Part shown: positions 1 to 8,490 of the stretch, one piece after another
Numbering within the stretch: position 1 is the first letter of the stretch
Layout of the letters: every line of letters begins with the position of its first letter
Assembly: GCF_040219215.1 (NCBI RefSeq)
Contig: NZ_JAVJSX010000019.1
Coordinates: forward strand, 134,581-198,580
Length of the DNA stretch: 64,000 bases
Reading direction: 5' to 3'
Source of the DNA: Thalassobaculum_A sp040219215
Lineage (GTDB): Bacteria > Pseudomonadota > Alphaproteobacteria > Thalassobaculales > Thalassobaculaceae
The notes under the pieces: generated by a model
The model's database searches: none
What the model was told of the DNA's origin: nothing
What the model saw: only the letters and a program-made list of their open reading frames with translations
Made by a program: the position numbers and the translations under genes

Positions 1-1
1 C

Positions 2-799
2 GCCCGCCGGCTGGCCCTGGTGGCCCTGGTCCACCACCCGCTGGGCGACGAGACCGGGCTCGATGCTGCCGAGCGCACCCGCTGGCTGCACGCCGAAGTC
101 GCGGCCCTGGCGGTCGCGCGACGGATCATCACAACCAGCCGAACCACCGTCACGCGTCTGGCCGAACTCGGGATCGATCGATCGATCGTTCATGCCGTGC
201 CACCCGGCGTGGACGGGTTGATCGATCTCGCGTTCCGAGAGACCCGCAGTCCCGACGGACCGGTTCGGCTGCTGACGGTCGCCACCCTGGTGCCGCGCAA
301 GGGCCAGGACCTGCTGGTTGGGGCTCTGGCAAACCTCGCCGACCGGCAATGGACCGCCGATTTCGTCGGTGATGCCCGCAATCCGGACTACGCGCGCCGG
401 GTGGCCGACCGGATTGCCGATAGCCGGCTCGGCACCCGGATCACCCTGCACGGCGCGGTTTCGCACGACCGGCTGGAACCATTCTGGCGGCGCGCCGACC
501 TGTTCGTGCTGCCCAGCCGCCACGAAGGCTGGGGCATCGCCTTCGTCGAGGCGGTGCGGTGGGGCCTGCCGGTGATCGGCACTACCGCCGGGGCCATACC
601 GGAGGCCGTGCCGTCCGAAGCGGCGATCCTGGTCCCGCCGGACGATCTGAGCGCATTGACTGCCGCCCTCGCCCGCGTCCTCGATGATCCTGCCGAGCGC
701 AATCGGCTGTCAGCTGGTGCGATCCGTGCAGCAGCCGGACTGCGCCGATGGTCCGATACGGCGGCCGAGTTCGCCATCGCCGCGACGGAGGGGTTGTGA
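2..799 (+). CDS. Glycosyltransferase family 4, C-terminal part (5' end outside window)
   Basis: The frame is open from the first bases, so the N-terminus lies upstream of the window; what remains is the second half of a GT-B glycosyltransferase. The donor-binding Rossmann half is clear: a strand with VATLVPRKGQDLLV, then LHGAVSHDRL, then the FVLPSRHEGWGIAFVEAVRWGLPV block carrying the E-x7-E-type nucleotide-sugar contact of GT4 enzymes. A GTG near base 20 could be read as a start, but codons continue upstream in frame. It overlaps the next gene by 4 bp (GTGA), so the two are translationally coupled. Donor and acceptor are unknown. Confidence 0.88.
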   Translation, partial: ARRLALVALVHHPLGDETGLDAAERTRWLHAEVAALAVARRIITTSRTTVTRLAELGIDRSIVHAVPPGVDGLIDLAFRETRSPDGPVRLLTVATLVPRKGQDLLVGALANLADRQWTADFVGDARNPDYARRVADRIADSRLGTRITLHGAVSHDRLEPFWRRADLFVLPSRHEGWGIAFVEAVRWGLPVIGTTAGAIPEAVPSEAAILVPPDDLSALTAALARVLDDPAERNRLSAGAIRAAAGLRRWSDTAAEFAIAATEGL

Positions 800-1578
800 G
801 CTTCTCGGAAGACTGGCTGGGCCTGCGGGCCGGATTCGACACTCGGGCACGATCCCGCGCACTGGAGGAGCGGCTTGCGACCTGGACGTCGCAGCGCGTC
901 GCCCGGACCGGCCGGCCGCTGTCCGTGGTCGATCTGGGTGCGGGTTCCGGCAACAACCGTCGACACCTGCACTCCCGCCTTCCCGTCGAACAAACGTGGA
1001 CCCTGGCTGACGCCGACGCGGCGCTACTGGAGGCGGCGCAGCGCGCGGCACCGTCCGTCGCCGTCCAGACCGTCGATCTCGCGACAGACCTGGAGGACGC
1101 GCTTCCCGTCGGCACCGATCTCGTGACGGCGTCTGCCCTGGTCGACCTGGTATCGGCGGCCTGGCTTCAGCGCCTGGTGGCCCGCGTCGATACGCTGGGT
1201 GCCGCCCTGCTGGTGGTCCTGACCTATGATGGGCGAACCCGATGGGAGCCATCCGAACCGCTTGACGACCGCATTCTGGAACTGGTCAACCGCCACCAAC
1301 GGTCCGACAAGGGCTTCGGCCCTGCCCTGGGTCCCGATGCAGCCCCGATGTTGGCGCAACTGGCCCGACAGCAGGTGGTCCAGGAGACCAGCGACTGGAT
1401 CATCGAGGCGAATGAGACGGCGATGCGCCAGGCGTTGGTCGACGGTTGGGCATCCGCTGCGCTTGAGATCGCACCGGACGAAAGCGCGGCGATTGGCGAT
1501 TGGCGAAGCCGGTCAATGGACCGCCACGCCCGACTGACTGTCGGGCATGTCGACCAGTTGATCACCCCACTGGCATGA
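796..1578 (+). CDS. Class I SAM-dependent methyltransferase
   Basis: About 260 residues with the SAM-binding motif I VVDLGAGSGNNRRHL near residue 40 and an acidic post-I strand (WTLADADAALLEAA). The GTG start at 796 overlaps the glycosyltransferase stop (GTGA), which decides the start although the frame is open further upstream. Pairing with a GT4 enzyme suggests methylation of a glycosylated small molecule or lipid head group. It converges on the RibD-like gene and their 3' ends overlap by 17 bp. Substrate unknown. Confidence 0.85.
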   Translation: MSFSEDWLGLRAGFDTRARSRALEERLATWTSQRVARTGRPLSVVDLGAGSGNNRRHLHSRLPVEQTWTLADADAALLEAAQRAAPSVAVQTVDLATDLEDALPVGTDLVTASALVDLVSAAWLQRLVARVDTLGAALLVVLTYDGRTRWEPSEPLDDRILELVNRHQRSDKGFGPALGPDAAPMLAQLARQQVVQETSDWIIEANETAMRQALVDGWASAALEIAPDESAAIGDWRSRSMDRHARLTVGHVDQLITPLA

Positions 1579-2347
1579 GGTCGAACAGCGTGTCGTCCCC
1601 AAGGGTGTAGCGGCGGCTGTCGAACCGGCGTGCACCGTCCATCGTCATCACCTCCGGCAGCACGATACCGGGGCGCCCCGAGCCGAGCAGGGTCGGCGCC
1701 ACCAGGAGGTGCAACCGGTCGATGCATCGCGCTTCAAGAAAACGCGACGCGGTGTTCGCTCCGCCCTCCACCAGCACGATGTCGAGGCCGCGGGCCGACA
1801 GCGCGGCCAGGACGTCGCGCGGTGTCGGTTGGGCTTCCGGGTCATCAGCCGTGCCGAGTCTTTCGGCCCCCGGCCGCGCCGGCCCGCTGACCAACGTCGG
1901 CGCCTGACCGTCTTTGAACAGCTTGCGGTCCGCCGGCACCCGGCCGGACGGGTCGAGCAGCACCCGCACCGGGTTGGCCCCCTCGACCCGCCGGGTGGTC
2001 AACGACGGATCATCGTCGACGGCGGTACCGGCCCCGACCACCACCGCGTCCACCAGGGCACGCAGGCGATGCAAATGATCCAGCGCCTCGGAACCGTTCA
2101 CGTAGTGCGAATGGCCGCTGACCGTTGCGATGCGGCCGTCCAGGGTCTGACCCAGTTGCCCGACCGCCACGGGACCACGGGCCGCCAGGGCGACCAGATC
2201 GAGCAGCGCTCCGCCGGCCGGCGGCAGGTCGCCACGGGTTCGAAGCGATTGCAGTGTTCGGTCAAGATCGTCGAACAGCGCTTCGCCTCGTCGCACCGCT
2301 CGCGCAGTCGCCATCGCCACCCGGATGGTCGACCACGCGTTGCTCAC
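1562..2347 (-). CDS. RibD C-terminal-domain reductase family protein
   Basis: The C-terminal ~200 residues match the dihydrofolate-reductase-like RibD reductase fold: GQTLDGRIATVSGHSHYVNG, the NADPH-contact region VGAGTAVDDDPSLTTR, and VEGGANTASRFLE followed by LHLLVAPTLLGSG. There is no deaminase domain; instead ~60 N-terminal residues of unknown role. RibD-type enzymes reduce the ribosyl moiety of pyrimidine intermediates of riboflavin synthesis, so a related substrate is likely. It starts inside the stop of the upstream creatininase gene (4-bp ATGA overlap), showing strict coupling. Probably not the housekeeping riboflavin enzyme. Confidence 0.85.
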   Translation of the reverse strand: MSNAWSTIRVAMATARAVRRGEALFDDLDRTLQSLRTRGDLPPAGGALLDLVALAARGPVAVGQLGQTLDGRIATVSGHSHYVNGSEALDHLHRLRALVDAVVVGAGTAVDDDPSLTTRRVEGANPVRVLLDPSGRVPADRKLFKDGQAPTLVSGPARPGAERLGTADDPEAQPTPRDVLAALSARGLDIVLVEGGANTASRFLEARCIDRLHLLVAPTLLGSGRPGIVLPEVMTMDGARRFDSRRYTLGDDTLFDLMPVG

Positions 2348-3129
2348 CGGGCGATGCCCTGATAGGCGTGCAGTTCGGTGAGCAGTGTCGCCAACCGGCC
2401 CGCCGCCTGATCGAGCAGGGCCCGGCCGATCTCAACGGTCGCCGCCGCCGCATTGCCGGTCGCCCCGGACCGGTTCAGGTCCTCTGCCATCCAGCCCAGG
2501 CCGGTCTCGCCTTCGACCCGCAGAACCGAATGATCTGCCGCGATGTCTTCGGCGACCGAGCGAAAATCGGCGACCTCGCCGTCCCGGACGAGATCCGGGC
2601 GGATCGCCAGCATCAGCGCGGTCTCGACCAGCCCGCCATGCCAGCCGAAAGCGCGCTCGCGCGCGTCGATCGCCGGATGAGCGCCCATCAGCGCGAAGTA
2701 GGTCGAGCGCACCACGGTCATCCCGAACTCGGACCGCAGCCGCATTGCCACGATGTCGACCGGCGCCGTCTGTCCGCCATGCCCGTTGAGCAGCACCAGA
2801 CGAAGGATTCCGGCTTGTGCCACCGCCCGGCCAATCGCGGTCCATTGCGCAATAAGAGTCTCAGCGCCGAACGACAGCGTGCCGTCAAAATTGGCGTGCT
2901 CGGGACTGAGGCCGATCCGCTGGGTCGGCAGGCGCAGCACGTCCACCGTATCCGACAGGCGAGGCAGCGCAGCATCGAGCACGCCGTCGGTCAGGATGGC
3001 ATCGGTACCGAGCGGCAGGTGCGGGCCGTGCTGCTCAACAGCTGCAACCGGCAGAACGGCGACCGCGTTCCGGTATGCGCCGCCCGCCAGATCGGTTGTC
3101 GTCAGGTGTTCCCAGTGCCGCCACGTCAT
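2344..3129 (-). CDS. Creatininase family metal-dependent amidohydrolase (possible ArfB-like deformylase)
   Basis: 261 residues with the full creatininase metal site: AAVEQHGPHLPLGTD (E, H and D ligands) near residue 30, LLNGHGGQ near 115 and WHGGLVETALMLAI near 170. Members cleave creatinine, the mycofactocin precursor peptide, or, as archaeal ArfB, the formamide of a GTP-derived pyrimidine. Overlap with a RibD-type reductase favours a pyrimidine/formamide substrate here, by inference. An active enzyme is expected because no ligand is missing. Confidence 0.87.
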   Translation of the reverse strand: MTWRHWEHLTTTDLAGGAYRNAVAVLPVAAVEQHGPHLPLGTDAILTDGVLDAALPRLSDTVDVLRLPTQRIGLSPEHANFDGTLSFGAETLIAQWTAIGRAVAQAGILRLVLLNGHGGQTAPVDIVAMRLRSEFGMTVVRSTYFALMGAHPAIDARERAFGWHGGLVETALMLAIRPDLVRDGEVADFRSVAEDIAADHSVLRVEGETGLGWMAEDLNRSGATGNAAAATVEIGRALLDQAAGRLATLLTELHAYQGIAR

Positions 3130-3197
3130 GCCGTGACAGAACGCCGAGGGCAGACCGACGTCAAGACTGAGAGCCTCGTCCGCGTGCGCGCCGTCAC

Positions 3198-5087
3198 TCA
3201 GACGTCCGGCCGAGAGGGCACGGTGTGGTGCAGCGTCATCGTCGGTGCCAATGCGGCTGCGGGGCCGAGATTCGACAACGGGGCTGGCGTCATGGCCTCG
3301 GCGACTTCAACCGTCGGATCAAGCTCCTCGGGCACCGCGCATAGGCCGATGCGCCGAAGCCACCGGCCGAGCCCGGCATCAGAGGTCAGCACGGCGAACG
3401 GCACCGCAAGCAGCCACGCCGCCAGCAGGGGAGTGGCCCACGGCAACGCCCCCGGCGCCCATGCCCAAAGCGCACCCGCGAACACGGCCCCGCACAGGGT
3501 CTGCACCCACAATCCGCGCACCGCACGACCCCAGGCCACCGTTCGCAGGTCGCGCGCCTGGACATTCCACTGCACCCGTTTGCCGAACATCAGGCCGATC
3601 ACGAACACGGTCTGCGCCACGGCGATGACCGGGGACAGCAACACGCCGAACAGCAACTCCACGACGGTGCCCAGCATCATCCGGCCGCCACCGCCGTACC
3701 GCCGCCGCTTTGCGGCGGACAGCATGACGTCGAGCACCCCGAAGATCTTCGGTGCGAACACGATGGTCATCATGGTGGCGAACAGGGCCATGCCCTCGCT
3801 CGAGTTCGCACGCTCCCAGACCGCTTCCATGAAAGCGAAATTGGTCTCGGGAAACAGCGTGACCGCCACCATCCGCAGCAGGCCGGTGAGGAGGAAGCCC
3901 ATCCACATCACCGGCGACAGGTACATCAGGATCGCCAACGCCAGTTGCAGGCGACCGAGCGGGCGCCAGATCTTCCAGCTGATCAGCCGGAAGTACTGGA
4001 TATTGCCCTGGCACCAGCGCAGGTCGCGCTTGATGAAGTCCGGCAACGTTGGCGGGTTCTCCTCGTAGGAGCCGCCCTCGATCGGCAGGACCCGCACCTC
4101 GTAGCCGGCTGCCCGCATCAACGCGGCCTCGACCTGGTCGTGGCTGAGGATCTCGCCGCCGAGCGGCCCCTCGCCGGGCAGGCGCGGGAGGCGGCAGTGC
4201 TGGATGAACGGTGCCAGGCGCAGGATGGCGTTGTGGCCCCAGTACGGACCGCTGTCGCCCTGCCACCACGCACTGCCGGTGGTGTAGGTGCGCATGCCGT
4301 GGCGCATGCCGAACTGGAAAACCCGGGCGAACGCACTGGCTGCCGGCAGCCCGACCACCAGGGTCTGCAGAATCCCGAGCCGGGGGTTGTGCTGCATCAG
4401 CCGCACCAGCCGCAGGATGGCGTCGCCGGACATCAGGCTGTCGGCGTCCAGCACCAGCATGTGGTCGAACGCGCCCCCCCAGCTGTCGCAGAACGATTCG
4501 AGATTGCCCACCTTCTGCCGGGCATTCTCCAGCCGGCGCCGGTAGTGGAGACGCTCCGGGTGCGGCGAGGTCAGGCGCCATTGCTCGAAACGCCGTTCCT
4601 CCTCTTCGAAGATCGCCGGCACGTTGCTGTCGGACAGCAGAAACAGCTCGAACGCTTCGGCCAGACCGCTGCGCCCCAACGATGCCTCGACGGCGCGCAG
4701 GTGCTTGAACACCCGCTCCGGGTCCTCGTTGAACACCGGCATGACGATGGCGGTACGGGTGGTGATGGGGCTGCTCGTGTCTTCCAGCCCCTGCAGTTGC
4801 ACCACCGATTGCAGCCAATCGCGCCTCAGGTAGATCAGGGCGACGCCGATCACGGCGTTCCACAGGCCGATCACCACCCAGGGCAGCGTGCCGCCGTACA
4901 TTGCCAGGATCAGAGCGTCGAACACGTCGATGCCGTCGGCACCGACCAGTCGGGTCATCCACCCGAACAGCGCCAGACAGGTGGCCGACACCAGGGTGAA
5001 GAACCCGATGCGCCGGCGCAGCATGATGCGATCGGCATCCGGCGCCAGATTCGTGCTGGAGTGCGACGGCAGATCGATGCTGGACAT
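3198..5087 (-). CDS. opgH: Glucans biosynthesis glucosyltransferase H
   Basis: About 629 residues. It is an inner-membrane GT2 enzyme polymerising UDP-glucose into osmoregulated periplasmic glucan. Visible: two TM segments (residues ~28-47 and ~55-88), catalytic start TAIVMPVFNEDPERV near 112, LVLDADSLMSGD near 211, SHDQVEAALMRAAGYEV, the acceptor-site RDLRWCQGN near 355, and five or so C-terminal TM helices. The ATG at 5087 is chosen over one at 5135 because AAAGGACG sits just upstream. It is divergent from opgC. No opgG lies beside it in the window. Confidence 0.95.
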   Translation of the reverse strand: MSSIDLPSHSSTNLAPDADRIMLRRRIGFFTLVSATCLALFGWMTRLVGADGIDVFDALILAMYGGTLPWVVIGLWNAVIGVALIYLRRDWLQSVVQLQGLEDTSSPITTRTAIVMPVFNEDPERVFKHLRAVEASLGRSGLAEAFELFLLSDSNVPAIFEEEERRFEQWRLTSPHPERLHYRRRLENARQKVGNLESFCDSWGGAFDHMLVLDADSLMSGDAILRLVRLMQHNPRLGILQTLVVGLPAASAFARVFQFGMRHGMRTYTTGSAWWQGDSGPYWGHNAILRLAPFIQHCRLPRLPGEGPLGGEILSHDQVEAALMRAAGYEVRVLPIEGGSYEENPPTLPDFIKRDLRWCQGNIQYFRLISWKIWRPLGRLQLALAILMYLSPVMWMGFLLTGLLRMVAVTLFPETNFAFMEAVWERANSSEGMALFATMMTIVFAPKIFGVLDVMLSAAKRRRYGGGGRMMLGTVVELLFGVLLSPVIAVAQTVFVIGLMFGKRVQWNVQARDLRTVAWGRAVRGLWVQTLCGAVFAGALWAWAPGALPWATPLLAAWLLAVPFAVLTSDAGLGRWLRRIGLCAVPEELDPTVEVAEAMTPAPLSNLGPAAALAPTMTLHHTVPSRPDV

Positions 5088-5358
5088 CCCTGGCGTCCTT
5101 TCACGGCGGCATGGCCCGGCTGTCGGGCGTCCCAATCGTGCCGGACTATGTGGGCCCGCATGGCGCGAATCCAGATGCGCAAAAAAGGCATGACGGGATC
5201 GTGAGGCGATATGAACTGAATTGCTTGACCGGGCCCCGGTCTCCGCAGTTCCAATCCCTCACAATCCCGTCAGAAGGCTTGATCCGAGTTGATTGGCCGA
5301 AGGTGCACCCGATCTCTTAGGCTGTTCCGGTCTACAGCGCTGATGACGAGGTTTTCAC
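5088..5358. promoter_or_regulatory. Divergent opgH/opgC intergenic region
   Basis: 271 bp with no convincing reading frame between the divergent opgH and opgC starts. It must carry both promoters and their ribosome sites. I see no strong dyad and cannot place the -35/-10 boxes with confidence. Shared control of glucan synthesis and substitution (osmolarity in other proteobacteria) is the expected role. Confidence 0.5.
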
Positions 5359-6579
5359 ATGGCGGCGAGCGCCCCCGCACCAGGAGGTCTTCGGGTACGC
5401 GACCCGCGGCTCGACTTCTTTCGCGGCGTCGCGATGCTCATCATCTTCATCGCGCATGTTCCCGACAATTTGTGGAACGAATACATCCCGGCGCGGTTCG
5501 GCTGGTCCGACGCCACCGAGATGTTCGTGTTCTGCTCCGGCTTTGCCGCGGCAATCGCGTTCGGGGGAACATTCGTCAAAGCCAGCTTCGGCTATGGCAC
5601 GGCGCGGATCGGGTATCGGGTCTGGCAGATCTATGCGGCGCATCTCGGCATGTTCTTTTTCATCGCCGCGCTTGTGGTCGTCGGAACCCGCCTGCTGGGC
5701 AACGACTATGTGGAGCAACTGAATCTGCACTGGTTCATTCAGAATCCGATGGACGGGCTGATCGGCCTGTTCACCCTGAGCTACGTCCCGAACTATTTCG
5801 ACATTCTTCCGATGTACATCGGTGCCCTGGTCCTGGTGCCGGTAGTCATGGCGCTGTCACGAATCCATCCGTGGGCAGGGCTGACGTTCTGTGCGGCCTT
5901 GTATACGGCCAACTGGCTGTATGGCTGGGGGGTGCCGGCCGAGCCGTTCTCGGACCGCGAGTGGTTCTTCAATCCGATGGCCTGGCAGCTGCTGTTCTTC
6001 ACGGGCTTCGGGCTTTCGATGGGGTGGGTGTCGCCGCCGCCGATCTCCCGGCCGCTGTTGTGGCTGGCGGGCGGCTTCGTGGTGCTGACGATCCCGGCGG
6101 CGCACTGGGGAACCGCCCAGAACTTCGATACCCTGCGCGCCCTGCGCGAGGTGATCTGGGTGTGGCAGGACAAGACGGATTTCGGCCTGTTGCGCTACCT
6201 CCATTTCCTGGCCCTCGCCTATCTGGCCATCGCCCTGGTGAAGGGCCGCGAACACCTCCTGCTCGCCGACTGGGCCCGGCCGTTGATCACCGTCGGCCGC
6301 AACTCGCTGCCGATCTTCCTGCTGTCGATGGGTCTTGCGCGGATCGCCGGCATGGTTCTCGATGTCATCGGCCGTACTCCGCTGACGCTGATGCTGGTGA
6401 ATTTGGGTGGCCTGTCGATCCTGATCGGGTTTGCGTACTGGTGCACCTTCCTGAAGCGCCAACCCTGGCGGCGGCGCGAGGCCGAACACGCCGCGCGGAC
6501 AGCCGCCGGGCAGGAACGCCGGGCCGTCACCGCCCACTCTTCGGCTAGCTACCCGGCAGGCGTCGCCCCCGCGGAATGA
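5359..6579 (+). CDS. opgC: OpgC-domain acyltransferase (periplasmic glucan succinylation)
   Basis: 406 residues and about ten hydrophobic segments. The opening DPRLDFFRGVAMLIIFIAHVP is the signature of OpgC_C/acyltransferase-3-like proteins, with the conserved R/D and H of the first membrane helix; WSDATEMFVFCSGFAAA and VGRNSLPIFLLSMGLA are further family blocks. OpgC transfers succinyl groups to periplasmic glucan. It is divergent from opgH, which strongly supports that role. It overlaps the following esterase gene by 4 bp. A short basic tail follows the last helix. Confidence 0.9.
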   Translation: MAASAPAPGGLRVRDPRLDFFRGVAMLIIFIAHVPDNLWNEYIPARFGWSDATEMFVFCSGFAAAIAFGGTFVKASFGYGTARIGYRVWQIYAAHLGMFFFIAALVVVGTRLLGNDYVEQLNLHWFIQNPMDGLIGLFTLSYVPNYFDILPMYIGALVLVPVVMALSRIHPWAGLTFCAALYTANWLYGWGVPAEPFSDREWFFNPMAWQLLFFTGFGLSMGWVSPPPISRPLLWLAGGFVVLTIPAAHWGTAQNFDTLRALREVIWVWQDKTDFGLLRYLHFLALAYLAIALVKGREHLLLADWARPLITVGRNSLPIFLLSMGLARIAGMVLDVIGRTPLTLMLVNLGGLSILIGFAYWCTFLKRQPWRRREAEHAARTAAGQERRAVTAHSSASYPAGVAPAE

Positions 6580-7451
6580 CCACTCGGAGCGTCCTTGCCG
6601 GTGCGGCGCTGTTTGCAACCGTCGCCGTAGGCCCGGCTTCGGCCGGCACGCTGGAGAGTCGCACGTTTCACAGCCCGGCGCTGGGTCGCGACCTGCCGGC
6701 GGTCGTCTTTCACCCGGACCATGACGGTGGCCCCCTGCCGGTGCTGTATCTGCTGCACGGCTACGGTGGCAATCAGCGCGACTGGACCAACGCCGATGTC
6801 CTGTCGACCGCAGACGCGGTGTTTGCCGAGCCGGATGCGGTGCCGATGCTGATCATCATGCCGGGCGTCGGCAATTCCTGGTACGTGGACTCAATGCGCT
6901 ATGGCAACTGGGATGCCGCGATCGCCATCGACCTGATGGCCGCGGTCGACCGCAGCTACCCGACGGACACCCGGCGCGCCGGTCGCTTCGTCGCCGGCCT
7001 ATCGATGGGAGGGTATGGAGCGCTGCATCTGGCGGTGCACCATCCGACCCGTTTCCGGGCGGCGGCAGCGCTGAGCCCGGCGATCTTCGAGGATGTCGAC
7101 GATGCCGCGGCGTTTCCAGACTTCCAGATCCAGTTCTTTGCCGGTGCGTTCGGCGACCCGCTGCAGCCGGCAGTGTTCAACGAGCGCAATGTCTTTACGC
7201 CGCTGACGTCACTCGCCGACCGGACCAGTGGTGCGCCAACGGCCTTCTACCTGATGACCGGGGACGATGACGGTTTCGGGTTGTGGCGCGGCACGCTGCG
7301 GTTCTTTCAAGCCGCCCGTTCAGCCGGCCACGCCGCCGAGTTGCGGGTCCATGATGGGGACCATGAATGGCGTCTCTGGCGCGACGAGTTGGCGCCCGTG
7401 CTGCGGTGGATCGGCGCGGTAATCCGCGCCGACCGCTCCGCTGCTCAGTGA
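6576..7451 (+). CDS. Secreted alpha/beta-hydrolase esterase (S-formylglutathione hydrolase/antigen 85 type)
   Basis: 291 residues. A Sec signal peptide (residues 1-23, ending PASA-G) precedes an alpha/beta hydrolase core: VLYLLHGYGGNQRDW oxyanion region near 58, nucleophile elbow GLSMGGYGAL with Ser143, and the late HDGDHEWRLW carrying the catalytic His. The family includes carbohydrate and acyl esterases. Overlap with opgC (ATGA) suggests it acts in the periplasm on the same glucan, perhaps trimming or transferring acyl groups; that link is inference from operon structure. Confidence 0.85.
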   Translation: MTTRSVLAGAALFATVAVGPASAGTLESRTFHSPALGRDLPAVVFHPDHDGGPLPVLYLLHGYGGNQRDWTNADVLSTADAVFAEPDAVPMLIIMPGVGNSWYVDSMRYGNWDAAIAIDLMAAVDRSYPTDTRRAGRFVAGLSMGGYGALHLAVHHPTRFRAAAALSPAIFEDVDDAAAFPDFQIQFFAGAFGDPLQPAVFNERNVFTPLTSLADRTSGAPTAFYLMTGDDDGFGLWRGTLRFFQAARSAGHAAELRVHDGDHEWRLWRDELAPVLRWIGAVIRADRSAAQ

Positions 7452-7612
7452 GTCGTGACGCCGAACACCTCGACTTCGTCGGTTTCCGCAAGCGACCAGT
7501 CGTCGCCATAGGCGTCGATCAGTTCCTCGTGATCGGCTGACAGGATCGCAGAACTCATCAGTTCGCCCGTCATCGGCCCATAATCGTCAGAGAACTTCGG
7601 CAAGTGTCGCAT
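7445..7612 (-). CDS. Small acidic hypothetical protein (55 aa)
   Basis: The start at 7612 is picked because AGGAGGGACAG lies directly upstream, giving MRHLPKFSDDYGPM and an acidic C-terminus (ETDEVEVFGVTTH). The reading frame stays open 135 bp further upstream but without a ribosome site. It overlaps the 3' end of the converging esterase gene by 7 bp and follows the glycine-zipper gene by 64 bp on the same strand. I do not recognise a family. The very good ribosome site argues that it is expressed. Confidence 0.6.
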   Translation of the reverse strand: MRHLPKFSDDYGPMTGELMSSAILSADHEELIDAYGDDWSLAETDEVEVFGVTTH

Positions 7613-7676
7613 CTGTCCCTCCTGGGTGCAGCGCCTGTTCTGCTCAAGGCAACGCAAGTAGCGTGCCATCGGTTCC

Positions 7677-8345
7677 CTATTGAACGATGCGCCAGCTGCC
7701 GTCGGGTTGACGGCAGGCCGTGCCGTACGCCTCCTGGGAGCGGCCACCGACGCGGGCCCGCGTGGTGTACTCCCGGCAGAAAGTACCGGAAGCCTCGTAG
7801 GTTCGGGTCGGAGTCATCGTGTACTGCGCGCCCGCGTCCGGGTTGTTCCAGACCACCGGGCGTCCGGTGTCCGCCAACTCCAGCGTCTGGTTGGCACAGG
7901 CCGCATCGGCGGCATCGAGCGAGCCGCCAATTTCGGTTCCAAGCAGCACGCCGAGCAGCGCACCACCGGCGGTCGCGGCCAGCTTGCCATTGCCCTTGCC
8001 GAACTGCGCACCGACGACGGCACCGCCGGCACCGCCCAGGATCTGCGACAGCAGGGTCTTGTTCCCGGTCAGCATCGACCGATCGCATCCGTAGGACGCA
8101 CCTCGGGTAACGATCACCGGCTGGTCATAGTACGTGGGTCCGGCATAGCGGTTCGGCCGGTCGTAGTGATGATAGACATGCACTTCGCGATGCCTGTCCC
8201 GATGCTTGTGCCGATGTTCATGCTTGGCACGCCAACCATGGGCCGGTGCCCAGGGCGGGGGATCGGCGTAGGCCATCGTCACAGGGGCCGCCGTGATCAT
8301 CAGAACCGCCGCAGCGGTTGCAAACCGGCGAGAGATCGGTCGCAT
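7677..8345 (-). CDS. Glycine-zipper surface-antigen-like envelope protein
   Basis: 222 residues from an ATG preceded by GGAGGTTGTCC. A signal peptide (RRFATAAAVLMITAAPVTMAYA) is followed by a His/Arg-rich linker (HEHRHKHRDRHREVHVYHHY), then a glycine-zipper 2TM region (LGGAGGAVVGAQFGKGNGK to GALLGVLLGTEIGG), then a C-terminal 17-kDa-antigen-like module with FCREYTT and YGTACRQPDGSWRIVQ. Proteins of this type are outer-membrane or periplasmic. There is no lipobox Cys at the cleavage site. The His-rich stretch could bind metal, a guess. Confidence 0.8.
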   Translation of the reverse strand: MRPISRRFATAAAVLMITAAPVTMAYADPPPWAPAHGWRAKHEHRHKHRDRHREVHVYHHYDRPNRYAGPTYYDQPVIVTRGASYGCDRSMLTGNKTLLSQILGGAGGAVVGAQFGKGNGKLAATAGGALLGVLLGTEIGGSLDAADAACANQTLELADTGRPVVWNNPDAGAQYTMTPTRTYEASGTFCREYTTRARVGGRSQEAYGTACRQPDGSWRIVQ

Positions 8346-8490
8346 GGACAACCTCCGTTCACGTTGACGCTGGCACACGAACCGCCAGCGGATATCCCGG
8401 TTCCCCAGTGTCCAAACGACGCTTCAGTCGATTTCCGTCGCACGGCCAGCCACGACCGGGCATCGTTTCGCAGCTTTCCGTGGAGGTCCC

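Noticed and set aside
174..190. GATC-repeat run (CGATCGATCGATCGATCG)
   Set aside because: It lies within the glycosyltransferase and encodes sensible residues (LGIDRSIVHAV); chance repetition of a 4-mer in coding DNA.
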